From contig NZ_SVEV01000008.1 of the NCBI RefSeq assembly GCF_015057185.1, positions 35,745 through 99,744 on the forward strand: 64,000 nt of DNA, in the 5' to 3' direction. Both the position numbers and the translations under genes were made by a program. The first letter of the stretch is position 1. Each line of letters opens with the position of its first letter. The notes under the pieces are model-generated. The model saw nothing but the letters and a program-made list of their open reading frames with translations. It was not told the DNA's origin and made no database searches. Of the stretch, positions 27,097 to 36,200 are shown in pieces. The DNA comes from Pseudobutyrivibrio sp. (GTDB taxonomy: Bacteria > Bacillota > Clostridia > Lachnospirales > Lachnospiraceae).

Positions 27097-28929
27097 ATGA
27101 GTTTTAACCCACTTGATTGGATTAAAGAAGGAATTAATTATATCCTTTATAATTTCGTATACACACTTTTGTATTATCTGGAGGCGGCTATTTGCAAGGC
27201 CTTAGACTGGATGCAGTCGCTGATGGATGTTTTTACTGGTGTTGCACAGGTCACTTACACGCCCGATGGTGGTAAACCAGAGAAGGCATATCTGATTGAT
27301 ATCTTTTTCCATAATAATGCTATTACGGGTGTGTATTTAGGAATGGCTGCAATAGGTATTGCTTTGGCATTTACTTTTGCGCTAATTTCCGTTATTCGTA
27401 AGACCTTTGATATTAATGACAAGGTCAAAATGTCATTAGGGCAAATTATAACCAATCTGTTTAAGAGTATTCTTTTTATCATATGTTTGAATGCTGGTAT
27501 GACGGTTATTATGAGCGGCACCAATACTCTGATGCAGCAGGTTGTATATGTATTTGACCATGCAGAGGATTTAGCAAAAGGTAGTAACCACATTGAGTAT
27601 ACAGATGAACAGTATGCTGCAATGGCAAGAATATTTAATACCATTGGTAACTATTCAATTAATCAATCCTACAAGAACAGATATAACATAAATGCCTGCT
27701 ATAACGAGATTAGGGGTGATTTAAGCTATCTATCAGACCAGGGAGTATTTAATTTCTACTATGAAACAAAAGATGCAGATGGAAATATTATTAACACCTG
27801 GCAGTCCCTGTTACAGGAGGTAGCCAATGCTGCAGATTTTACCAAAGAAGTTCCAGTGGATTCTTATAACGAAGGTATAGCAAATTCCCTTTATCACGTG
27901 ATGGAGGAAATGCGAAACAATCCTAATATTCCAGTTCTTCAGTCATACGATAGACTTGACGATCAAAAATACGAATCAGTGAACATTGGAACAACAATGT
28001 TTGTAATTGGAACTATGGGTAATGGTATTACAGGTGCTGCTAAAAATGACAAGTATAATAAAGAGCCAGCCCTTACAGATGCAGTTCGTGCACCATTCTA
28101 CAGAGGAACTAAGTCAGTTTATAGTTTATCTGAGGTAAACGATGTATTTGATATATCCTTTGGCAAAACCAATTATATTATCGTTTACGTCGCAGGTACT
28201 GTAATAGCCGCAAAAATGGCATTAATCATAGTTTCCTGTGTTGCAAGAATATTTAATCTTTTGTTCCTATATGTCATCGCACCTCCTATTTTTGGAATAT
28301 TACCGTTGGATGATGGAGGAAAAATTAAACAGTGGATGACAGCCTTTATTGTTCAGGCATTTTCAATTTTTGCCACTGTCATATCCATGAGAATATATTT
28401 GATATTCCTTCCAATCATCTTAAGTCCAGCACTTACTCTTTCAGAGAACATAATCATAGACATGGTTGGACGAGTAGTTATGATTTATGCAGGTATCGAG
28501 GCTATGTCCAAAGCAAATGGTATTCTTACAGGTATTTTGGCGGACAATGCAGGATGGCAGTCAGTTGCTTCTGGAGATATGCAAAACTACCTCAATCGAA
28601 GCTTCGTTGGAAGAATGGCTTCAAGAGTTGGCGGTTATGTAAATACTGTACCTGCTCGAGTAATAGGTGGCCAGAAATTCTCTAATTTCGTCAATGGTAA
28701 AGCTAATAATCCAAAAGCCAAAACAGAAGGTGTTGTTGGATTTGGTCTTGGTATGGCGAGAAGCTTGTGGGGACAGGCTAAAAGCGTCCCAGGCGGTCTT
28801 GTCAATGGGGCAAAAAACGCCATGAATGGTATAGGTGGTGGCAAAAAACCGCCTTCTAACAAAGGCGGCGGTGGAGGCGGCGGAGACGCTGAGATTCCAC
28901 CACCAGAGAGAAATATTGGTGGTCAGTAA
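27097..28929 (+). CDS. VirB6/TrbL-like polytopic membrane protein
   Basis: A 610-residue protein with several membrane segments: about 72-100, 120-145, 362-408, 415-448 and 452-480. A long external loop lies between the second and third groups. The membrane-segment layout and the extended polar C-terminus match VirB6/TrbL channel proteins of Gram-positive type IV systems. The C-terminus is low complexity, with a seven-Gly run, PPPERNIGGQ at the very end. It starts 1 nt after the preceding gene and lies between VirD4 and VirB4 genes, the expected place. Confidence 0.82.
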   Translation: MSFNPLDWIKEGINYILYNFVYTLLYYLEAAICKALDWMQSLMDVFTGVAQVTYTPDGGKPEKAYLIDIFFHNNAITGVYLGMAAIGIALAFTFALISVIRKTFDINDKVKMSLGQIITNLFKSILFIICLNAGMTVIMSGTNTLMQQVVYVFDHAEDLAKGSNHIEYTDEQYAAMARIFNTIGNYSINQSYKNRYNINACYNEIRGDLSYLSDQGVFNFYYETKDADGNIINTWQSLLQEVANAADFTKEVPVDSYNEGIANSLYHVMEEMRNNPNIPVLQSYDRLDDQKYESVNIGTTMFVIGTMGNGITGAAKNDKYNKEPALTDAVRAPFYRGTKSVYSLSEVNDVFDISFGKTNYIIVYVAGTVIAAKMALIIVSCVARIFNLLFLYVIAPPIFGILPLDDGGKIKQWMTAFIVQAFSIFATVISMRIYLIFLPIILSPALTLSENIIIDMVGRVVMIYAGIEAMSKANGILTGILADNAGWQSVASGDMQNYLNRSFVGRMASRVGGYVNTVPARVIGGQKFSNFVNGKANNPKAKTEGVVGFGLGMARSLWGQAKSVPGGLVNGAKNAMNGIGGGKKPPSNKGGGGGGGDAEIPPPERNIGGQ

Positions 28930-28955
28930 TAGCTAATGAAAAGATAGGTTGAAAT

Positions 28956-31900
28956 ATGAGACTAATACCAGGTAGAACCAAAGTTAAAATTGAATTATTC
29001 AAGGGTGTTACTTTAGGTGATGTAGTTGTTGTAGTTATCGCCTTAGGTTTAGTAACTTTGGTTTTGATGTCTTCAATTCCAGGAAGACTCTATATAGCCC
29101 TTGTGCTTTTGGCTATTGGCGGTATTTTAGTTTTCAGATTGGATGAGGAACCTACCTACAAGCTGGTTATTAATTCACTAAAATATTTGTCTTTCCCTAG
29201 GGGATACTTCCGTGTGTACAATGACAAGCATATGATGGCTAGAGCACTGGGTACAGAAAAGGAACTATATTTAGAAGAGCTAGAGGCTAAAAAGGAAGAG
29301 GATCCATGGTATGAACTTACCAGAAGAGAGAGACGTAAGGAAGAAAGAAAGCTTTTCAAAGAAGAAAAGAAAATATTAAAAAATAAAAAGTCTACTGATG
29401 AAGAAAAAAATGCTGTTTGGCTGGCAAGAGCCAAACGTTCAGAACTAAGAAAAAAGAGAAAGCAGGAAGCCAAAGACGAAAAGGATGAAAACTTTATCGA
29501 AGATATTATTCCATTTACAGGTGTAGCTGATGGCTTTATCGAATACGACGGACAGTACTATGGAACAGTTATAGAAATTAGCCCTGTAGAGTTTAGATTT
29601 TTTAGCACTCACAGGAGAAATGCGTCCATTGAAAAACACTTTGGTAAAATTCTTCGAACTTTGCGTGGCAACTATGCCTGCAACATAGTCAAAATCGAAC
29701 GTCCTATTATATATGATGAATATGTAGACAAGGAATACGACAAGCTAGATGCCCTTAGAGCCTCTTATGAGAATGGACTTCTCAGTGAAGAGGAATTGCA
29801 GGCTAGAGTAGAGATTCAGTATGACAGAATCAATGCATTAAGAGACATTTGCTACGATCACAAGGTAGTTCAGCCATTTTATTACCTAACACTATTTAAT
29901 AGTGACAAGCGTCAGCTGACTATTGAGACTGATATGGCTTTGACGGAGCTCAGAGAAGGTGAGCTTCCTGTTCGTAGACTTACAGATGCAAAAGAAATCT
30001 GTGTTTTCCTAAAATACACTAATTCCTTGGATTTTGAGGAGCGTGACATTGAAAAGCTTGACCCAGAGGATTATGTTGCCTGGGCAATGCCGGAAAACTT
30101 AAAAATAACATCAAGAAATGTTGTTGTAAATCAAATTATTACACATCAGCTAAGAGTTAGCTCTTACCCTACATCGGTGGGAGACGCTTGGCTTGCTGGA
30201 GTTATGTCTATTCCTGGAACAAAGGTTGTAGTTAAGTGTACACCAATGGACAGAATAGCCGCAGTCAAGGCAATTGACCGTTCGCTTGTTGAGTTGAGAG
30301 GTCAGTATTCTACAACAAGTGTTGACTCTAAATTAATTGAATTAGAAGAGCATATAGACACTTTAAGCGAGCTTCTTGTTACCTTGCAGCAGGACAATGA
30401 GGCTCTGCTTACTGTGAATATTTATATTTCCATGTACGACTCAGTAAAGACTGCTGTTGGAACAGATAATCCATATGTACAGGATTCTATTTTGCCAGTT
30501 ATAGCTGACATGAAAAAGACAGTTACAAGAAGCTGGCAGGAGACTGGAATGAGACTTAATCCTATGGATTTTGTTCAGCTTCAAGCATTTATTGGTTCTC
30601 AGGTTTCTGCATATGATCCTTTCCTAAAGGATGGTCGAGGAATTCCTGCAAATACAATAGCAGGTATGTATCCATGGGTATATGCAAATGTATCTGATAA
30701 AGGTGGAATACGTCTTGGTGAGCATGACGGCGTACCTGTATTTATGGATTTCTTCAAAAGAGATTCTGAGAGAGTCAATTCTAACATGGTAATCATAGGT
30801 AAATCTGGTGCAGGTAAATCCTATGGTACAAAATCAATCCTTGTAAATATGGCATCTGAGGATGCCAAGATATTTATTTTGGATCCTGAAAATGAATATA
30901 TGGAGCTTGCAGAGAACCTACATGGCAAGATAATCAATGTAGGAAATGCTTCCCAGGGACGACTTAATCCATTCCACATAATTACTGCTTTAGATGATGA
31001 TGAGGCAGGGGAAGAAAGCTCAGGAAGTACCTTTGCAACTCATTTACAGTTTTTGGAGGAATTCTTCAAGCAGATTCTTCCTGACATAGATAAAGAGTCT
31101 CTAGAGTATCTTAATAGTTTAGTGGAGAGAACCTATGCACTAAAAGGAATAATGCCTGAGACTCCACTAGCAGGCTTGGGACCTAGAGAATTCCCGATTT
31201 TTGATGATTTATATGACGTGATTTTGGCGGAGTTCCAGCGTACTGATAATCAGTACCTAAGGAGTATGCTTCAGACCTTAATTAATTACATTTCTAAGTT
31301 TTCTACAGGTGGTAGAAATGCCAATATTTGGAATGGACCTTCTACCATTACAACAGACGAAAACTTTACTGTATTTAATTTCCAGTCATTGCTGGCAAAC
31401 AGAAACCAGACTATAGCAAATGGTCAGATGCTTCTGGTACTAAAGTATATTGACAATGAAATTATAAAGAATCGTGATTACAACCGTAAATACGGATTGA
31501 ACAGAAAAATCGTAGTTGTAATTGATGAGGCGCACGTATTTATTGACGCAAAGTTCCCAATTGCTCTTGATTTCATGTTCCAGTTGGCAAAGCGTATCAG
31601 AAAGTACAATGGTATGCAAATTGTTATCACTCAGAACATTAAGGACTTTGTAGGAAGCGAGGAAATTGCACGTAAATCGACCGCTATTATCAATGCTTGC
31701 CAGTATAGTTTAATTTTTGGTCTTGCTCCAAATGATATGGGGGATTTGTGCAAGCTTTATGAAAAAGCCGGTGGAATTAATGAGATGGAACAGGAGCGTA
31801 TACTTACGGCTCCAAGAGGTCATGCATTTACAATTATGGGACCTACAAGCCGTACATTTTTCATGGTTTCTGTGCCGGACACAATGGTCCAGATGTTTGA

Positions 31901-32906
31901 ACAAACAGGATATGTCAGCAGATATTTTACTGGCAATGGTGGCCCAGAAAATTGGGAGAATTTCATTGGCGACAGCCGTGCACTTCACGAGATGAATGCA
32001 AAGGAAAGAGAATTTGCTAGTGAAATTGAAGAGATACTAGAAAGTGAGAGAAAAGCAGCCCTTACATTTGAGGAGATTTCTACAGAAGAGGCTGACAGAC
32101 TTGATATGCTTGAGGATGTTAAGGGGCTTACTTTTGAAGAATTGGATGCTGAGCTTCCTGAAGAAACAGACAGTGGAAAGGCGGATATAGATCAGCCTGA
32201 ATCTGATTTGGAAGCAAAAATAACAGAAAAATTGCAACCATCTTCAAATACGCAGGGTATTCCTTTAAACATTAATGAAATCATAGAACTGATTCGTTCA
32301 GAAGTAAAAAGAGAATTTGAAATGCAAAGAACTATGATAGACATTCCAACTCCATCTGTGGAACCAGCAGCTGTAAAGGCTTCTGTTCCAAGACCTGAGA
32401 TTCCAGAGCCTGTAATCCCAGAGCCTGTAGATTTAGAGGATGAAGAGGAAATAGAAGAATTAGAGATTCCATTGCCTGAAATTCCAGAACCAGATGAAGA
32501 ACCGGATGAAGAACCAGACGAAGAGCTAGACGAGGAATTTGATGAGGAATTTGACATTGAAGAGTCTGAGGATGAGGACGAGGAAGATGAATATGAACTA
32601 GAGGAAGAAGAACCAGAAGAAGACGAATCAGAAGAAGATGAATCAGAGGAAGAAGAATCCGATGAAGATGAATCAGATGATGACTTCATAGACTTTGACG
32701 ACGATGATGATGATGACGATGAAGATGAGGATGACGATGATTCATTTAGCTTTGATTTGATGTCACTTTTGGATGAGCAACTTAAGTCATATAGTCAGAT
32801 GAATATCCTTGAAAGGATGGAAGAAATCGACGTTATGACTATGGAGATTTCAGTAGAAGATTTAGCAGCATATGTTAAAGACAGACTTAGAAACAAAGGA
32901 GCATAA
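28956..32906 (+). CDS. VirB3-VirB4-like ATPase with highly acidic C-terminal tail
   Basis: Energising ATPase of the machine. Residues about 24-62 hold two membrane helices like VirB3/PrgI, fused to a VirB4/TraE-type ATPase. A basic helical stretch lies at about 108-180. Walker A is IGKSGAGKS (about 613-621), then FILDPENEYM; Walker B is VVVIDEAHVF (about 852), then IVITQN. VirB4 proteins are usually 600-850 residues. Here about 300 residues follow the ATPase, with a Pro/Glu section and an almost purely Asp/Glu section (about 1160-1265), then a short helical end (SLLDEQLKSYSQMNILERM). Such tails on VirD4 proteins bind substrates or accessory proteins, so a docking role is plausible. Confidence 0.93.
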   Translation: MRLIPGRTKVKIELFKGVTLGDVVVVVIALGLVTLVLMSSIPGRLYIALVLLAIGGILVFRLDEEPTYKLVINSLKYLSFPRGYFRVYNDKHMMARALGTEKELYLEELEAKKEEDPWYELTRRERRKEERKLFKEEKKILKNKKSTDEEKNAVWLARAKRSELRKKRKQEAKDEKDENFIEDIIPFTGVADGFIEYDGQYYGTVIEISPVEFRFFSTHRRNASIEKHFGKILRTLRGNYACNIVKIERPIIYDEYVDKEYDKLDALRASYENGLLSEEELQARVEIQYDRINALRDICYDHKVVQPFYYLTLFNSDKRQLTIETDMALTELREGELPVRRLTDAKEICVFLKYTNSLDFEERDIEKLDPEDYVAWAMPENLKITSRNVVVNQIITHQLRVSSYPTSVGDAWLAGVMSIPGTKVVVKCTPMDRIAAVKAIDRSLVELRGQYSTTSVDSKLIELEEHIDTLSELLVTLQQDNEALLTVNIYISMYDSVKTAVGTDNPYVQDSILPVIADMKKTVTRSWQETGMRLNPMDFVQLQAFIGSQVSAYDPFLKDGRGIPANTIAGMYPWVYANVSDKGGIRLGEHDGVPVFMDFFKRDSERVNSNMVIIGKSGAGKSYGTKSILVNMASEDAKIFILDPENEYMELAENLHGKIINVGNASQGRLNPFHIITALDDDEAGEESSGSTFATHLQFLEEFFKQILPDIDKESLEYLNSLVERTYALKGIMPETPLAGLGPREFPIFDDLYDVILAEFQRTDNQYLRSMLQTLINYISKFSTGGRNANIWNGPSTITTDENFTVFNFQSLLANRNQTIANGQMLLVLKYIDNEIIKNRDYNRKYGLNRKIVVVIDEAHVFIDAKFPIALDFMFQLAKRIRKYNGMQIVITQNIKDFVGSEEIARKSTAIINACQYSLIFGLAPNDMGDLCKLYEKAGGINEMEQERILTAPRGHAFTIMGPTSRTFFMVSVPDTMVQMFEQTGYVSRYFTGNGGPENWENFIGDSRALHEMNAKEREFASEIEEILESERKAALTFEEISTEEADRLDMLEDVKGLTFEELDAELPEETDSGKADIDQPESDLEAKITEKLQPSSNTQGIPLNINEIIELIRSEVKREFEMQRTMIDIPTPSVEPAAVKASVPRPEIPEPVIPEPVDLEDEEEIEELEIPLPEIPEPDEEPDEEPDEELDEEFDEEFDIEESEDEDEEDEYELEEEEPEEDESEEDESEEEESDEDESDDDFIDFDDDDDDDDEDEDDDDSFSFDLMSLLDEQLKSYSQMNILERMEEIDVMTMEISVEDLAAYVKDRLRNKGA

Positions 32907-32909
32907 TCT

Positions 32910-33209
32910 ATGGATGTTAAATTAGTTGATCGCGGAAATGAAGGAGAATTAATTCTCTCAGGGAAATTAGATGCTACCTCTGCTGCGGCAGCTGAGGAAT
33001 TATTCCTAAAAATGGCAGATAGGTTCACTGACCTGACACTAAATATGAGGGATTTAAAATATATATCCAGTGCAGGACTGCGTGTTTTGAAAAAACTATA
33101 CCTAAAGGTTAACAAAAACGGGGGAGAGCTTTCTGTAAGCAATGTGTCTGCCTATGTAAATGAAGTATTTGAGATGGTAGGCTTTGCTTCTATTTTGAAT
33201 TTTAAGTAG
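32910..33209 (+). CDS. STAS-domain anti-sigma factor antagonist (RsbV/SpoIIAA type)
   Basis: A 99-residue single STAS domain. The phosphorylation site is in YISSAGLRVL (Ser53/Ser54). In partner switching the unphosphorylated form binds an RsbW-type kinase and frees its sigma factor. An RsbW-like gene (47167) and two RsbU-like phosphatase genes (50035, 51599) lie in the same run, completing the module. AAAGGAG lies 8 nt upstream; the gene follows the VirB4-like gene by 3 nt, so the regulator is embedded among the machine genes. Confidence 0.9.
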   Translation: MDVKLVDRGNEGELILSGKLDATSAAAAEELFLKMADRFTDLTLNMRDLKYISSAGLRVLKKLYLKVNKNGGELSVSNVSAYVNEVFEMVGFASILNFK

Positions 33210-33244
33210 TAAGGGCGTATGTTTCATTAGTTAGGAATTAGTGT

Positions 33245-36200
33245 ATGGGTAAAGGGTTATTTACAAAAAATGAAAAACGAATATTGAAAAGACGATTTTT
33301 CGCGTTTGTTATAGCGATAATGTTGTCTTTGGGCTCTTTGCCGGTTGAAAGAGTATGGGCTGCAGAGGATTCTGGTCAGACTGTTACTCAGGAAACTCAG
33401 CAAACCGAACAACAGGAGACACAACCTGCTGAGCAGCAGGAAACTCAGCAGACCGACCAGCCTGCAGATCAATCATCTGATGACATTACTGACGAAGAAA
33501 ATGGTGGAGTTGCCAGTGATGGTGAAAATGGTGGCGAAGACAGCGGTGAAGCTGATGGTGAAAATGCTGAAGAAAATGCTGAGGAGGGGGTTATAGAGGC
33601 AACTGATTGGGATAGACCTACTATTACTGGTACTTCAGATCCTACACTTCCAGCTTTATCTGTAGAGGAGATGATTGCAGGCACTCAGTCAAATCCTGCT
33701 GAAGATAATTTATATGTACTTACAGTAGCAACAGGCATTAAGCCTGGTGATACTGTGCATTATTTTGCAGTACGTTACACAGACGGCAATGGTGCCAACA
33801 GAACCAAGTACATTTTCCCTCATGAAGATGCATTTAAGGTCAGCTACGACTATATGAATGCTAAGGGCGGAGAAAATGCCACTGTTAACAAACGACACGA
33901 GATTCTTGGTCAACTTGGTTATAAGGTAAATGGACCAACAGAGCCTTCTCCACTACAAGCATGGTCAGTAGATGAATATCTGTTCAAGGCAGATCACGGT
34001 CTAACTGGAATTACAAGTGTTGAAGTATTTATGACAAAGGGGGCATGGACTGTACAGGGTATGACAGTCAGCAAAGTAACTTCTATTGCTGGCTATGGTG
34101 AGTACGGTTATTATTCAGGAAAATATTTCTTTGGATTGGGCAAAGAAAAAATAGCAGTGTTTGATAAAAAGCAAGATAAGGTAATAACTATTTCAGTTCC
34201 TGTTGATAATTTGATAAATCTTGCTGGATCAACTTCAGAATTATTTGGAATAAAAAGCCCAGAAGATGATAAAGAAGAAACAGACACTCCATTTGACGAT
34301 TTATTCTCTATTCGCATGGATTTTGCAGATACATTAGATGGAGGTCTAGAAAGCTATTTAAAGACATCTGCTAATGATTTAAATATTGCCTCAGCTGATA
34401 TAGTAGAGGACATTGCTGTAGAAATTGAGTACAAGGACAAAAACAGCTGGACTAGAAAAGTGGCTATGCCTGTGATTTTGTCGGCGGCAGGTCAGTATGT
34501 AGAGTCTGGGGATGATGTTAAAACCTATGGTTTATGTCAAAGAGGGGATACTATTGCCTTTACAGGATGCCTTCCTGAGCTTTCAACAGTAGTAAGTACA
34601 AAGGTGTATGTAGGAAGTGCGGCACGAACTTTATTAGCTAATGAAGGTGGATTCGATTTTGCCAGTGATGAAGCAAGAAATAATAAAGCTGGCATGGTTG
34701 AAGCACTAGACAGCGATAATATCAGTCTGGGTGGCGTGTCTATTTATGAAGGCACCTGCAGGATTTCAAATATTAACGATGGCGCAGATAGCGTTACTGG
34801 AGAAACAGTTACTGCTGTTTCTACTGCATATAGCTTCTTGTCACCAACTCCATTTGCATACTTTACCACCTCAAATGAATCAGGTTTTGCTATTAATGCT
34901 GGTGGGCAGGAAGATATTGCGATTAAAAAATATGAATCAAAGGATCCGTTATTAGCAGCAGAAAATAATAAACATTTCCTGATTAGATTACACACGGATT
35001 CCATGGAACAAGCTGCTACAAAAAATGATATTTATGTTCAGCTTACATATTCTACAAATGCAGCTGCAGACAGAAAATCTGAAAGATTTAGCGCAAAAAC
35101 AAATGTACAAAATCTCCTTGGTTACTGGCCTAGTACAACAGATAAGAAAGGTGATTTTGCCTATAATTATGAAGCCAGGGCGGATGGAACAATAGAATTT
35201 CCTGTTGAGTTGAAGGATTGCACTGGAATTACAGATATAGAAATTTCTCTTGGAAATGGTGATGATGATTGGCAGCTGGCAGGAATATCAGTAGATTATC
35301 TTCCTGAAATAGGTGCAAGAAGAGTATATCTTAGAACTACTACAGGACAGGGTGAATCTTCAGCGTTCCAAATTGTTAGAACAATGGATTCTGGACCAAT
35401 CCCTCCATTACCATTTAAAGTGATTCAATTATTTGGACCAAATACTGACTATCACTGGAATGTTAACACAGGTGAGGGTGCAGCTGCAGATGAGCTGGAT
35501 TATGAGTCTATGCGTTATTCTATGACCTACGAACAGACTCAGATGAATTTGGGATTTATTAATACTGCGAAAAGATTTGATGTAACCGTTGAAGTAGCTA
35601 ATGATTCGGATACATCTAATGCCAATGGAGATTCTGGCTCAAGTAACCAGTTTTACTTCCAATTGATGTTTAAAAATGGAGACTCATCAGTAGTTCTTGC
35701 CAACCAGCAGTTATCATCCGACGGATTTAGAGCAGGTTATGAAGAAAATTTTACAATCGCAGTAAACAGAGATTATGGAGCCTTAACGGGAGTTCGAATT
35801 ATCCCAGAGGATGTTTCAGAAGATAGTGAGATCTTTGATAAGTTAAATATTAATAAAATAACAGTTACCGAGCAGTCTAATGGTGGCGCTTCAATGCAGT
35901 ACATAATCGATTCAGTTGGTTGGATTGGAATCGACTATCACGATAAGGCTGAGGATAACTCAATCAAGGGAAGAAGAGGCAGACTTATGGCTGAGATAGC
36001 CAGAAAGTATAATGTTTCTTACCAACGTCATGTAGTAAACCTTCTTTGTGAGGTTACAACCCGTCCTTGGGTAGCAGAGGATTATATCCAGGTTCAGGCA
36101 TCTATCTGCTGTGACCTTAACTATTTGGATACTGATGGACGTTACCAGACTATATCATTTGATGTTGTTGAGCGAATGTATGAGTATATGGACAAACAGC

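Noticed and set aside
32192..32689. Minus-strand Ser-rich reading frame opposite the VirB4 acidic tail
   Set aside because: It is the mirror of Asp/Glu codon repeats and has no ribosome site.
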